Shown here: positions 1-12,300 of the stretch, in pieces
Layout: each line of letters starts with the position of its first letter
Position numbering within the stretch: position 1 is the first letter of the stretch
Assembly: GCA_006226595.1 (NCBI GenBank)
Contig: SBGP01000099.1
Coordinates: 31,572 to 95,571 of the forward strand
Length of the DNA stretch: 64,000 bases
DNA from: Deltaproteobacteria bacterium
GTDB lineage: Bacteria; Myxococcota_A; UBA796; GCA-2862545
Direction: 5' to 3'
Notes under the pieces: generated by a model
The model's database searches: none
What the model was told of the DNA's origin: nothing
The model's input: only the letters and a program-made list of their open reading frames with translations
Program-made: the position numbers and the translations under genes

Positions 1-133
1 CGGCGCACACGCCGCGGTACAGCGTGGCGAGCCGAGACCAGTCCGCTGCGGCCAGGTAGGGCGTGCGCAGCAGCTCCTCGAGCTGCTCCCAGCGCGGCCG
101 GCCGCGCTCCACGAAGCGATCGCGCTCGTTCAA
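1..133 (-). CDS. SpoIIM-like (DUF95) membrane protein, N-terminal fragment
   Basis: Only the first 44 residues are inside the window; the gene runs off the left edge. Reading leftward from a TTG at 133 gives MNERDRFVERGRPRWEQLEE and then a Leu-rich helix ending in LATLYRGVCA. This opening (basic, an R-x-x-W-x-x-L-E core, then an A-x-L-Y-R segment) is typical of stage II sporulation protein M-like integral membrane proteins, which in non-sporulating bacteria sit beside RDD-family genes. The TTG start is chosen because it overlaps the upstream RDD stop codon as TTGA, a translational-coupling arrangement. The membrane part of the protein is not visible, so the family call rests on the N-terminus and the RDD neighbour. 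Confidence 0.6.
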   Translation of the reverse strand, partial: MNERDRFVERGRPRWEQLEELLRTPYLAAADWSRLATLYRGVCA

Positions 134-873
134 CGGTCACGCCCCGTGGCCCGCGCGTAGGCGAGGACGAGCACGCGCTCCCAGGTCGGAGCGGTGACGC
201 CAGTGCGCTCGGACAGCGCTGGACCATAGAGCCATGCCAGCTCCTCCGCGCGCTCGGGCGAGAGTCGAGACCGACGGCGCACGAAGGACTCGAGCACGGA
301 GAGCTCCTCTCGGCTCAGGTGCACACCCGCGGGCAGTGCCTGGCGCTCCTCTTCCGAAACGGGCGGGTCGATCTGCGCGCGGTCACGCACGCGATCCCGC
401 TCTTCGACGACGACCACCGTTCCGCCGACCAGGTCGCCCACTCGTCGCAGCCGCCGGTCGAGGAACATCGAGGCCAGGCCGATCGCGAAGAAGCCCGGGA
501 GGTAGTCCACGGCGCGCAGCAGGTTTCGGAGCAGGAAGTCCGGGAAACGAGCCGGCGCGCCATCCTCTCGGACGACCCGGAGCGCGAGCAGGAACTTTCC
601 CGGGGTCCGCCCTCCGAGGATGGTCTCGAAGAACACGCCGTAGACCCACTCCAGGACGAAGAGAACGACGAGGAGCGCGCCGGTGCCGATGCCGTCCAGG
701 CCGGGGATCGCGGCGAGCAGGGCGACGATCACCCCGACGAACATCACGACCACCAGGCGAATCGCGGCGTCGATGGTCCACGCGATGGCGCGGCGGCCGG
801 GGCCTGCGAGGCGGTAGCGGAACTGCACCCGCTCGGGGGTGACCACCGCCGCGGTCGTGTCCAGGAGATTCAT
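130..873 (-). CDS. RDD family integral membrane protein (247 aa)
   Basis: An RDD-domain protein: the first half carries three hydrophobic segments (about residues 29-56, 62-88 and 119-138) with the family's Arg and Asp positions (R...AWTIDAAI near residue 30) and the conserved GGRTPGKFLLALRVV stretch after the second segment. The last ~90 residues are soluble, acidic and Arg-rich. RDD proteins are poorly understood inner-membrane proteins; some are linked to ion transport or accompany SpoIIM/MoxR/DUF58 clusters. The stop codon overlaps the start of the SpoIIM-like gene downstream, so the two are probably translated together. Start ATG at 873; the next gene to the right is divergent at 1026. 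Confidence 0.85.
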   Translation of the reverse strand: MNLLDTTAAVVTPERVQFRYRLAGPGRRAIAWTIDAAIRLVVVMFVGVIVALLAAIPGLDGIGTGALLVVLFVLEWVYGVFFETILGGRTPGKFLLALRVVREDGAPARFPDFLLRNLLRAVDYLPGFFAIGLASMFLDRRLRRVGDLVGGTVVVVEERDRVRDRAQIDPPVSEEERQALPAGVHLSREELSVLESFVRRRSRLSPERAEELAWLYGPALSERTGVTAPTWERVLVLAYARATGRDR

Positions 874-1025
874 CGCTTGAGGCCTAACCCGTGTGCGCTT
901 CGCGCCATCCTACGCGTGGAGGGCGGGACACGAGGTGACTGGCGGGCGTAAGCGACATTGCGCGATGTGGGGAGTCGCGGATTGGAATCGACTCGGAGTA
1001 AGCTGCCGGTTGACTGGGGTGCCGC

Positions 1026-4000
1026 GTGCGAATCGTTCTCCTCCCGATTGGGCTGCTTGCCCTGTCCTCTAGTGCCGAGGCTGCGACCCGGTATGTCTGC
1101 AAGTCGGGCAACGACCCGAATGGGCAGGCGTGCTACCGGACGATCCAGGCCGCCGTGCAGGCCACGGGCAACAACGATGTGGTGTTGATCCTCGATGGCG
1201 AGCGCTACAACGAGAGCCTGAGCTTCAGCAACGACGGTGAGATCGGCAACAACATCACCGTGGAGGGCATCGACAGCGAAGTGCGCCCGGTGATCGGCAA
1301 CTTCAGCGAGCCCGACATCGAGGTGAACAACCGCGACGTCACGTTCCGCCACCTCGAGATCGTGGCCTATGACGATGACAATCGCGGGATGTACATCCAC
1401 AACAGCGGCAGCATCGTCATCATCGAGGACATGGTCTTCGGGGCGCGCACCGACGTGTCCGCGGGCGACAACGGTGTGAACCTCGACGGTGCCGGCCTGT
1501 ACATCGTCGACAACCCGTCGGTCACCATTCGCGACAGCCAGTTCAATGGCTCGATCGCGGGCAGCAACAAGAAGGGCGGCTGTATCGCGGCCTTCGGGGC
1601 CAACGACTACTCGCTCGACCTGATCATCGAGAACACGACGTTCACGGGCTGCGAGGCGGGCGGGGGCGGCGCGATCTACGCCGAAGACGCCGTCGTCAGC
1701 ATCACCGGGGGCAGCTTTACCAACAGTGCAGCGACCGGCGGTCAGGGCGGCGCGATCTGGGCGGACGACGACGTCACGCTGTCCATCGACGGCACGACAT
1801 TCACCACCAACGACGCCTCTTCGGCGGGTGGTGCGATCTTCTGGGAGCCGAACGGCACGCACGCCAACGACACCTTGACCATCACCGGCGCGGTCTTCGA
1901 CGGGAACACGGGAAGCACGGCGACGAACACCGACGACAACAACGGTGACAACGAGCGCGGTGGCGGTGCGATCCGCGCGTGGGGTGGCAATAGCGTCACC
2001 ATCAAGGACACGACCTTCCGCAACAACTCGATTGGTGACAACGGCGGCGCCGTCTACGTCCGCGGACCCAGTTTGCGGATCGAGGGCGGCGTGTTCGAGG
2101 ACAACACCACGCCCGACGACGCGGCGGCGCTGTGGCTTCGCGAGACCACCGCGGTGATCACGACCTACACTGACACGAGCCTGGTGGTCACCGGGACGGT
2201 GTTCGACAACAACGACCCGAGCGGGGGAACGGGGAGCGATGGTGGCGCCATCCGCTGTGAGGCCGATGTCGACTTGACCATCGACTCGGCGACCTTCACC
2301 GACAACGATGCGGGCGGAACCGGCGGCGACATCTTCTACAACGTCGGCGACAACGACCACCGGCTGACTGTCACGGACAGCGTGTTCACGCTCTCCAGCT
2401 CGGGTGAGGGCGCGGGCTCGATCCACCTCGACGAGGGCGAGCTGGTCCTGCTCGACAACGTGTTCGAGGGGATCTCCTCGCTGCAGGGCGCCGTCGAGTA
2501 CCAGAGCGGTGACGTGCTCGAGGTTCGTCGCAACACCTTCTGCGGCAACACCCAGACGGCCTCCAACAACGGCATCGCGTTCCGTGTCGACGGTGGCACC
2601 GCGGGCGGCACGTTCACGAACAACCTGTTCGCGCTGAACAGCCATGGCGCGGCGAGCGCCAAGGGCGCGCTGGCGTTGACCAGCAACGCGACCGGCACGT
2701 TCAACATCGTGAACAACACGTTCATCGCGAACGACGCCGCCGCCGATGGCATGGCCTTCGACAACGACGGCGCCGCGACCGTGCTCGTGAACAACCTGTT
2801 CGCGTACAACGACGCAGCGGGTGCCGCGGCCCACTTCAACAGCAACCTCGACAACGACACCGTCGCCTACGACGGCTGGTGGCAGAACAGCGTCGCCAAC
2901 GGCAATCTCTACGCCGGCGGAGCGGTCGTCACCCTGAACGTGGCTCAGGGCCACGTGTTCACGGACCCCCAGCTGTCGAGCGCCTCGCTGTCCTCGACCT
3001 GTGCGAACCTCGAGGCGTGGCCCGTGACGGTCCTCGGCCAGGCGAGCCCCCTCGTCGATGCGGGCGACCCGAGCATCCTCGACGACGACAACTCGGTCTC
3101 CGACATCGGTTACACCGGTGGGCCCCAGGCAGACCCGGATCTTCGCGACTCGGACGGTGACGGCTCGCCGGCACTCGAGGATTGCGACGACGGTGATCCG
3201 GACACCTACCCCGGCGCTCCCGAGCTCTGCGACAGCAAGGACAACGACTGCGACGTCGCCGTGGACGAGGGCGGCATCGCCGGCAACGGCATCGACTTCT
3301 GGTACCTCGATGGCGACGGTGACGGCGTGGGTGCCGGCACCGCCATCGACCAGTGCGCCGCGCCGTCCGATGGCCGGAGCTACTCGCTGTTCGGCGACGA
3401 CTGCGACGACGCCGACCCCGACAACTACCCCGGCAACGCCGAGGTCTGCGATGGCGACGGCTCCGCGGCCCAGCAGCAGGACAACGACTGCGACAGCGCG
3501 ACCAATCCGACGCTGACCGACTACTACGCGGACGGCGACGGCGATGGCGTGGGCGGCGCGACGGTCACCCAGTTCTGCAGCGCTCCGGCCAACGGCTACT
3601 CCCTCGAGACGGGAGACTGCGACGATACCGACCCTGCGCGCTACCCCGGCAACCCCGAGGTCTGCGACGGCAACGGATCGACGGCCCAGCAGATCGACAA
3701 CGACTGCGACAGTGGCACCAACCCCAGCTTCTCCTCCTACTACGTGGACGGCGATGGCGATGGCGTCGGTGGCTCGACCACCGAGCTCCTGTGCACCGAT
3801 CCCGGCAGCGGCTACTCGCTCGAGACGGGCGACTGTGACGATGGGGACGGCGACCGCTACCCGGGCAACCCCGAGGTGTGCGAGAGCGGCAACCTCCTGG
3901 CCCAGGTCGACAACGACTGCGACAACGACCCCACCAACGGGCTCACCTTCACCGAGTTCTTCACGGACGGGGACGGTGATGGCTTCGGCGGGGCGAGTGC

Positions 4001-6257
4001 CGGCAGCTATTGCGAGGCCCCGGGCAACGGCTTCGCGGACAACGCGAGTGACTGCGACGACGGCGCCTCGGCGATCAACCCCGATGCGGACGAGATCTGC
4101 GACGGCACCAACGACGAGGACTGCGACGGCACGGTCGACGAGGATGGCGCGATCGACGCGGACACCTGGTACCAGGACCGTGACGCGGACGGCTTCGGTG
4201 ATGCGACCGTGAGCGTGGTCCAGTGCGACCAGCCGGCCGGCTACGTGCTCGACGACCAGGACTGCAACGACGTCCTCGACTACGTGTACCCCGGCGCGGA
4301 CGAGGTCTGTGACGGCGCGACGGACGAGGACTGCGACAACACGGTCGACGAGAACGGTGCGGTCGACGCGCCCACCTTCTATCACGACGGTGACAGTGAC
4401 GGCTTCGGCGACCCGAACGACGCCGAGGTCGCGTGCAACCGGCCGGCGGACCACGTCCTCGACGACACGGACTGCGACGACTCCCGCGACACGGTGAACC
4501 CGGACGCACCGGAGACCTGCAACAACCGCGACGACGACTGCAATGGTCTCGACGACGACGGCTTCGTCGCCGGCGGTCCGAACACGCAGACGCTGTTCCG
4601 CGACGAGGACGGCGACGGCTTCGGCGACCCCGATGTCTTCGGTCTCGCGTGCGAGCCGCAGCCCGGGTACGTCGTCGACAACACCGACTGCGACGACTCG
4701 ACCGACCAGGTGTACCCGGGTGCGCCCGAGGTCTGCGGTGACGGTGTCGATGCGAACTGCGACGGCTCCGGCGGTCCGGACGACGACGACGACAACGACG
4801 GCATCACCTACGCCGAGGAGTCCACGACCTGCCTGAGCATCGTGGTCAACGGCGCTTGCGAGGCGACGACCCTGTGCGCGAGCGACTGCGACTCCGATAG
4901 CGACAACGACGGCGTTCCGGACGCGCTCGAGTGGGGCGCCTCCGGCTTCCAGAACACGGACAACGACTGCACCCTCGACCTGATGGACGAGGATGATGAC
5001 GGCGATGGCATCTTCACCTTCGACGAGCAGGACGGTGACCGCGATGGCTTGTCCGGTCGCGGTGGCGCGTGCTTCTCGCCGCCGCTCGCTCCGGGTGTCG
5101 ATCCCGACGACGACAACGACGGCGTGGACGATGACGGCGATGGCCGGATCGACGAGGGCCCGCAGAACGGCGAGGTTCGCAACCAGCCGGACGGCATCCC
5201 GAACTACCTCGACACGGACAGCGACGGTGATGGCGTGTCCGACGCCGACGAGCACTTCGATGGCCAGCAGGACGTCGATGAGGACGGCATCCCCGACTAC
5301 CTCGACTGCGACGACTCCGATGGTTGCTCGGGCGACGGTGACGGCGACGGGCTGACCAACTGCGTCGAGCGCGACGCCGGCATGAACCCGGCCAACGAGG
5401 ACAGCGACGGTGACGGCGTGTCCGATGGCGAGGAGTGGGGTTCGGGCAGCACGCCGCAGGACTCCGACGGCGACAACATCATCGACCCGCTCGACACCGA
5501 TGATGACGACGACGGCGTTCCGACCGCGGCCGAGGGTGATGCGGACGGCGATCCGACCAACGACGACACCGACAACGACCAGATCCCGGACTACCTCGAC
5601 GACGACGACGACGGCGACGGCAAGTCCACCTTCGAGGAGCTCGAGGGCTACGTGTGGCCGACGGGCGGTGGCATCCCCAACCCGCCGGACGGGGACTGTG
5701 ACGGCACGCCGAACCACATCGACCCGGACGACGCGAATGGTGGCTGCGGCGACTCGGACGGTGACGGCCTGTCCAACGCGGACGAGCTGGTCGTGGGCAC
5801 CGACCCCGACGATCCGGACACGGACGGCGACGGTGTGCCAGACGGCGAAGAGGTCGGCGACCCGAACAACCCGCAGAACAGCGACGGGGACGCGGACATC
5901 GACGCGCTGGACACCGACGACGATGGCGACGGTATCCCGACCGCGGTGGAGGGCGCCTTCGACGTCGATGAGGACGGCGTTCCCAACTACCTGGACACCG
6001 ACTCCGACGGCGACACGATCCTCGATGCCGACGAAGGCACGGGTGATGCCGACTGTGACGGCGCGCCGGACTTCCTCGATGCCGCCTACGACGCGGACGG
6101 GCAGTTCTGCGATACCGCGGAGCAGCCGACCGGCAACGACACCGGAACGGTGACCACCGACGACGGCGGGTGTGGGTGCGCGCACAACTCCGCGCCGGGC
6201 TCGATCGCCTGGATTTCGCTGGCGCTGTTCGGCCTCCGTCGGCGTCGGCAGCGCTGA
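1026..6257 (+). CDS. Giant secreted beta-helix / MopE-repeat / TSP3-repeat protein with MYXO-CTERM-like tail (1743 aa)
   Basis: Predicted surface protein. A signal peptide (about residues 1-20, ending SSAEA|ATRY) precedes about 650 residues of beta-helix repeats with alternating GGAI and F-x-x-N motifs like chlamydial polymorphic membrane protein repeats. Next come eight MopE-type units of the pattern DCDD...YPG...E-x-C-(D/N/G)...NDCD, each followed by a DGDGDG-x-G stretch, a family annotated as putative metal (copper)-binding. About 430 residues of thrombospondin-3-like Asp repeats (D-x-D-x-D-G) follow, a likely calcium-binding rod. The C-terminus is GGCGC, a hydrophobic helix and RRRR, as in MYXO-CTERM sorting tails. 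The GTG start at 1026 gives an uninterrupted signal peptide. It has the same architecture as the next gene. Ligand and role are unknown; adhesion or matrix is a guess. Confidence 0.9.
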   Translation: MRIVLLPIGLLALSSSAEAATRYVCKSGNDPNGQACYRTIQAAVQATGNNDVVLILDGERYNESLSFSNDGEIGNNITVEGIDSEVRPVIGNFSEPDIEVNNRDVTFRHLEIVAYDDDNRGMYIHNSGSIVIIEDMVFGARTDVSAGDNGVNLDGAGLYIVDNPSVTIRDSQFNGSIAGSNKKGGCIAAFGANDYSLDLIIENTTFTGCEAGGGGAIYAEDAVVSITGGSFTNSAATGGQGGAIWADDDVTLSIDGTTFTTNDASSAGGAIFWEPNGTHANDTLTITGAVFDGNTGSTATNTDDNNGDNERGGGAIRAWGGNSVTIKDTTFRNNSIGDNGGAVYVRGPSLRIEGGVFEDNTTPDDAAALWLRETTAVITTYTDTSLVVTGTVFDNNDPSGGTGSDGGAIRCEADVDLTIDSATFTDNDAGGTGGDIFYNVGDNDHRLTVTDSVFTLSSSGEGAGSIHLDEGELVLLDNVFEGISSLQGAVEYQSGDVLEVRRNTFCGNTQTASNNGIAFRVDGGTAGGTFTNNLFALNSHGAASAKGALALTSNATGTFNIVNNTFIANDAAADGMAFDNDGAATVLVNNLFAYNDAAGAAAHFNSNLDNDTVAYDGWWQNSVANGNLYAGGAVVTLNVAQGHVFTDPQLSSASLSSTCANLEAWPVTVLGQASPLVDAGDPSILDDDNSVSDIGYTGGPQADPDLRDSDGDGSPALEDCDDGDPDTYPGAPELCDSKDNDCDVAVDEGGIAGNGIDFWYLDGDGDGVGAGTAIDQCAAPSDGRSYSLFGDDCDDADPDNYPGNAEVCDGDGSAAQQQDNDCDSATNPTLTDYYADGDGDGVGGATVTQFCSAPANGYSLETGDCDDTDPARYPGNPEVCDGNGSTAQQIDNDCDSGTNPSFSSYYVDGDGDGVGGSTTELLCTDPGSGYSLETGDCDDGDGDRYPGNPEVCESGNLLAQVDNDCDNDPTNGLTFTEFFTDGDGDGFGGASAGSYCEAPGNGFADNASDCDDGASAINPDADEICDGTNDEDCDGTVDEDGAIDADTWYQDRDADGFGDATVSVVQCDQPAGYVLDDQDCNDVLDYVYPGADEVCDGATDEDCDNTVDENGAVDAPTFYHDGDSDGFGDPNDAEVACNRPADHVLDDTDCDDSRDTVNPDAPETCNNRDDDCNGLDDDGFVAGGPNTQTLFRDEDGDGFGDPDVFGLACEPQPGYVVDNTDCDDSTDQVYPGAPEVCGDGVDANCDGSGGPDDDDDNDGITYAEESTTCLSIVVNGACEATTLCASDCDSDSDNDGVPDALEWGASGFQNTDNDCTLDLMDEDDDGDGIFTFDEQDGDRDGLSGRGGACFSPPLAPGVDPDDDNDGVDDDGDGRIDEGPQNGEVRNQPDGIPNYLDTDSDGDGVSDADEHFDGQQDVDEDGIPDYLDCDDSDGCSGDGDGDGLTNCVERDAGMNPANEDSDGDGVSDGEEWGSGSTPQDSDGDNIIDPLDTDDDDDGVPTAAEGDADGDPTNDDTDNDQIPDYLDDDDDGDGKSTFEELEGYVWPTGGGIPNPPDGDCDGTPNHIDPDDANGGCGDSDGDGLSNADELVVGTDPDDPDTDGDGVPDGEEVGDPNNPQNSDGDADIDALDTDDDGDGIPTAVEGAFDVDEDGVPNYLDTDSDGDTILDADEGTGDADCDGAPDFLDAAYDADGQFCDTAEQPTGNDTGTVTTDDGGCGCAHNSAPGSIAWISLALFGLRRRRQR

Positions 6258-6380
6258 TCCCCGCCACTGCGGCGCTTGCCGCGGTGCAGGGGCGGAAAGG
6301 GCGTCACGGAACGGGCTCGCTGAGCGAAGCCCCTTGCGCCGATGCTAACGTGCAGTCCGGAATGCTTACAGGAAGGCTGC

Positions 6381-9300
6381 ATGCGGCGAAATCTGATCAT
6401 CGGGCTTGGAGCGAGCGCGGTCGTGACAGCGGCTTTTGCCGCGGTGACCGTGAGGCAGCCAGCTGACACTAGCTTTGATGCTGGATCCCCCACCGGCACC
6501 AATTTTGCGACCAGTGGTGGCAACGAAGTGACCATGAACCAGGCCGACGGCGTTGTCGGCAGCTGGTGGCGGTCTTCGACATCGACGAATGGCATCGGTG
6601 GCAGTGGTGGGTCGATCTACCTTGATCTTCTCGAGCACGACAGCGGTACGACACCCTTCACTGGCAACGCCGGGTGCGTTGATCGTGACTATGCGGCGAA
6701 CGAGGTTGTTGCCTCCGCCACCACGGGCTTCGAGTATCGGGTTGGGACGAGTACGGTCGGCTCGGGCACCAACGAGCGCGTCTCCAACATCCCGAGCGCC
6801 ACGGCCGTTGACCTGACCGGGGCCGTTCGAAATCCTGCGTCCTTCGCGTTCCTGACGCCCGGCGCAGAGGGCGGCGCGGACTCCGCCTACACGGTCAGTA
6901 TCGAGTGGGACGATGGTTCCGGTGGAACGGTGACCTCGAACTACACGGTGAACATCGCGGACATCGCCGCGGGGACCCGCAATCCGAGCAATGCCTCCCC
7001 TGTGACGGTGAACTCCGACGAGTTCAGCACCGGGACATCTGGTTGTGACCCCCTCGACGAGGTGGTGATCACCAACGAGAACACGAGTCTCGAGGTCAAC
7101 AGCATCACGTTCACGTTCACCGATACGGAGCTCGGTGGACCTGTCGCGCTGTCGCTGGCTCACCCCAACAAGGCCTCCTACGACGCGGTCTACTCGTACA
7201 CCGGCTCGTACAACTCTCCCGAAGACGTCGTCGGTGAGAGTGGCACGAACATCATCTGGGACAGCGTCACCTGGTCCGGCAACCTCAACGGCGGCGACCT
7301 GAGCATCGACTTCGAGTGCGGCACCACGGGCTCGTGGACGAGCATCGGCTCGGTCGACCTCGGGACTGACGGCGAGGCGAGTTCCTGGGACTTCTCGAAC
7401 TGCTCCGGGCCCTACATTCGCTACACGGTCAACATGGAGTCGTACCTCGATACGCCTCCCGATCTTGCCAGTCTGACCTTCCGGTATGACGTGGATGCCG
7501 ATGGTGATGGCTATGGCGTGGATGGCATCACGGATGACAACCGTGAGAATGCCAACCTCGCGGACTGCAATGACGGCGATGCCGCCATCAACGATGGCGT
7601 GGCTTCCGAGGACTGTGATGGTGACGGCACCACGGGTGCGCAGGTCGACGACAACTGCGACGGGTCGACCACTAGCGGGCTGACCTTCGACGACTACTAC
7701 ACGGACACCGACGGTGACGGGTACGGTACGGGCTCGGCGACCTCGCTATGTAAGGACCCCGGCGACGGCCGCGTCACGCAGAACGGAGACTGCGACGATA
7801 GCGTGACGGGAGGTTCGACCTACCCCGGTGCGCCCGAGACCTGTGACGGCGACGGTACCCAGGGTCAGCAGGTCGACAACGACTGTAACACCGGCACCAA
7901 CCCCAACTTCACCCGGTACTACACGGATAGCGACCTCGACGGCGAGGGTGCGGAGAGCGACGGCGGCACGCTGTACTGCTCGAACCCCGGCTCTGGCTGG
8001 TCCACCAACAACAACGACTGCGATGACGCCGTGAACGCCGTCAACAGCGGTGCCAACGAGGTCTGTGACGGCGATGGCGCGCAGGCGAACCAGATCGACA
8101 ACGACTGCGACGCCGGCACCAACCCGATCTTCACCCGCTACTACGTCGACAGCGACCTCGACGGGCAGGGTGACGAGAACGACGCTGGCACGCTGTGGTG
8201 CAGCAACCCGGGCTCCGGGTACTCCACCAACAAGAACGACTGCGACGACTCGAGCAACGTCATCTATCTCGGCGCTCCCGAGCTCTGTGAGGGGGACGGC
8301 AGCCCGTCGGATCAGGTCATCGACCACAACTGCAGTGGCGGTGCCCAGGACGTGACCAACCTCGACTACTACGCGGACGCGGACGCGGACGACTACCGGT
8401 CGAACACGGACACGGCGACCTACCAGTTCTGCTCCGATCCGGGCAGCACGTACGTGCGGACCAACGCGTCGCTCGGCACGGACTGCGACGACACGGACTC
8501 CGCGGTCAACCCCGGCCGGGCCGAGGTCTACTACAACAACAAGAACGACGACTGCGACAGCGCAACCAACGACAAGGATCGCGACGGTGACGGCTACCTC
8601 TGCGACACCACGGTCCACGCGAACTGCACGGGCACGCCCAATGATGGCGTGAGCGACTGCAACGACAACGACGTCGACATCAGCCCCGCGGACGCCGAGA
8701 TCTGCGGCGATGACATCGACAACGACTGCGACGGCGTGGGTGATTCGGGCAGCGACGACGAGGACGGCGACGGCCTGTCGACGCAGGCCGAGCGCAACAC
8801 CTACAACACCGACGAGTGTGACGCGGACTCGGATGACGACGGCCTGAGCGACGGCGCCGAGGTCACCACCTGGACCACGAACCCGAACGCCTGCTCCTCG
8901 GACTCGGACAACCTCCCGGATGGTCTCGAGGTCGGCAACAACACCACCGTCACCGGCACCTTCGGGGGAACCGACACCGGGGCTGGCTGCTACATCGCGG
9001 ATACCCAGACCTCGACCACGACCGACCCGAACGCGGCGGACACCGATGGTGACGGCCTGAGCGACTCGCAGGAGGACGCGAACCGCAACGGTGCGCAGGG
9101 CGCCAACGAGCCGAACCCGAACGACGCGGACTCCGATGACGACGGCCGCTGGGATGGCGAGGAGGACGACGGCGACCTCACGCTCGAGAACGGCGAGACC
9201 GACCCGCTCGACTGCGACACCGACGGCGATGGCCTTCCCGACGGCCTCGAGGTGGGCGTTGGCTCGGCGCGTACCGGCACCAACACCGGCACGGGCTGCT

Positions 9301-12300
9301 TCATCGCCGATACGCACACCACGTCGACCACCGACCCGCGTGACGACGACTCCGATGACGACGGCATCCTCGACGGCAACGAGGACGCGAACACCAACGG
9401 TCGCCACAACACCGCGACCGAGACGAACCCGAACAACCCCGACACCGACGGCGACCTCATCCAGGACGGCACCGAGATCGGTCTGACCGCCGCGCAGGGC
9501 AACGACACGAGCAACGCGTTCGTGCCCGACCAGGACAGCGCGGTGGGTGCCAACACCGATCCGCTGGTCGCCGATACCGACCTCGACGGCATCGATGATG
9601 GCTACGAGGACCTGAACCGCGACGGCGAGGTCGACAACGGGGAGCCCGATCCGAACGATCAGGACTCGGACGACGACGGCCTGCTCGACGGCAACGAAGA
9701 CGCGGACGGCGACGGCGTGCTTGACGCGGGCGAGACCAGCCCCGTCAACGTCGACTCCGACAGCGACGGCGTGCAGGACGGCACCGAGAGCGGGCTCACC
9801 GCTTCGCAGTCGGCCAACGTCGGCGCCGCGACGGGTACCGATCTGGCGGTGTTCCGCGTGGATACCGACCCGACCACCACCACCGACCCGACGGACGACG
9901 ACACCGATGCGGACGGCGTGATCGACGGCAACGAGGACCTCGACATCGACGGTTCGGTCGATAGCAACGAGACCGACCCGAACGACCAGGACTCCGACGA
10001 TGACGGCCTGCTCGACGGTAGCGAGGATACCGACGGCGACGGCGTGGTCGACGCCAACGAGACCGATCCCCGCACTGTCGACACCGACAACGACGGCATC
10101 CAGGACGGCACCGAGCAGAGCCTGGCCTCCAGCCAGTCGACCCGCGGTGACACCGACCTCGGCGTGTTCCAGCCCGACGAGGGCACCGGCACCAGCACCG
10201 ACCCGCTCGACGCCGATACCGATGACGACGGCCTGCCCGACGGCGGCCCCAACGGCGAGGACAAGGACGGCAACGGCAACGCCAACAGCGGCACCGAGAC
10301 CCGCGCCGACCGCGCCGATACTGACGGTGACGGCGTGCAGGACGGCACCGAGCTCGGCATCACCACCGGCACGTCCGACACCGGCACGTCCTTCCAGCCC
10401 GACGTCGACCCCGGCTCGACCACGGACCCGCTCAACCGCGACACCGACGCCGATGGCGTCAACGACGGTGCCGAGGACCGCAACGCCAACGGCAGCGTGG
10501 ACACCGGCTCCCCGGACGAGATGGACCCGAACGACCAGGACTCGGATGACGACGGCCTGATCGACGGAAACGAGGACACCGACGGCAACGGCGTGTTCGA
10601 CGACGGCTCCGACCCGTCGGATCCGGTGAGCTTCGACACCGATGGTGACGGCCTCGGCGATGGCCTCGAGTCGGGCCTGTCGACGGGCCAGAGCAGCGAC
10701 ACCGGCTCGGCGTTCGTGGCCGACACCGACACGAACACCACCACCAACCCGAACGATGCCGACTCCGACGACGACGGCCTGTCCGACGGCGCGGAGGATG
10801 CGGACGGTGACGGCGCGGTGGACGCGACCGAGACTGACCCGAACGATTCCGACACCGACGGGGACCTGCTCAACGACGGACTCGAGCTCGGCCTCACCTC
10901 GGGTACGGCGGATACGCTCGGCTTCGTCGCCGATGCGGACCCGACCACGACCACCGACCCGCTCGACGACGACTCCGACGACGACCAGATCCTCGACGGT
11001 ACGGAGGACCTCGACCGCGACGGTCGACAGGACGCCACCGAGTGGGATCCGAACGACAGCGACTCCGATGACGACCTCGTTCCGGACGGCAACGAGGACA
11101 AGAACCACAACGGCATCTACGACGATGGCGGGCAGACCAGCTTTGCCAACCCGCCTGCGAGCTTCGAGACCAACCCCATCGACGCGGACAGCGACAACGA
11201 CACGCTGACCGACGGCGAGGAGAACTGGAACTTCGACGCCTCGTGGGATGCCAACGAGCCGCACCCGCGCGACACCGACTCTGACAACGACAGTGTCAGC
11301 GATGCGCGTGAGGTTCCCGATGCGAGCAGCACGCCGTACCTCGACACGGATGCCGACGGCACCATCGACGCCCGCGACACGGACGACGACGGTGACTCCC
11401 GCGACACCATCACCGAGAACTGGCCGGACCTCCCGCTACTCGATGGCTTCTGTCAGGACCTGACGTCGGGCACGCTCCAGGGCGTCATCAACACCGACAT
11501 GGATAACGACACCATCCCGGACTACCTCGACGAAGACGACGACAACGACGACGTCCCGACCAAGTACGAGATCATCGCAGGCGCCAACAGCCTGTGCCGG
11601 GACAGCGACGAGGACTCGGTCAGCGACGGCGACGAGTGGTGTACGCACCCCTGTGTGCACCCGCTCACCGAGGCGCAGTACCTGACCCCGCGCAACACCG
11701 ACGCCGACTTCTACATCGACGCGCTCGATACGGACGACGACAACGACGGCATCGATACCCTCACCGAGGGTGACGAGGACCTCGACGGTGTGGCGATGGG
11801 CGCCAACGGGCCGCTGGGCGAGAACTGCTCGATTGCCGAGCTCGTCTACTGCGACTTCCAGCCCGATGGTCTGCCGAACTACATCGACACCAACTCCGAC
11901 GGTGACTGCTACCTCGACGGCGAGAGCGGCATCGACAACCTGGTGAACCCGCCGCACACCATCAGCGAGAACCCGTTCAACGACCAGGACAACGACGGTG
12001 TGCCGGACATCTACGACTGCAACGACGATGACGGTTGCACCGGCGATGCGGACGGCGACGGCCTGCTCAACTGTGAGGAGCGCGACTTCTACCTCTCCAG
12101 CCCGTACCGTGCCGACACTGACGGCGACGGCGTGCCGGATGCGGTCGAGGCCATCATCCCCGCGGGCGAGACCGAGCCGGTCAACACCGACGGCACCACC
12201 TGTGCGTACACCGATCTGCTGACCGGCGACGTCACGCAGCGTCCCTGCTACGACATCCGCGACCCGGATGACGACGGCGATGGCGTTCCGACCAGCGTCG

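Noticed and set aside
870..6185. 1771-codon open frame on the minus strand under the first giant gene
   Set aside because: It mirrors the sense repeats: GAC/GGC/GAT codons read backwards as GTC/GCC/ATC, producing an endless Val/Ala/Arg sequence with no domain. The sense frame has a signal peptide, Cys-containing repeats and a sorting tail.
6342..6380. Earlier in-frame start for the second giant gene
   Set aside because: It would put MLTCSPECLQEGC before a complete signal peptide and would cover the ribosome binding site AGGAAGG of ATG 6381.
7746..11264. 1172-codon minus-strand frame under the second giant gene
   Set aside because: Same cause: Asp/Gly repeat codons leave the antisense frame without stops. 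The product is low-complexity Val/Arg/Gly.
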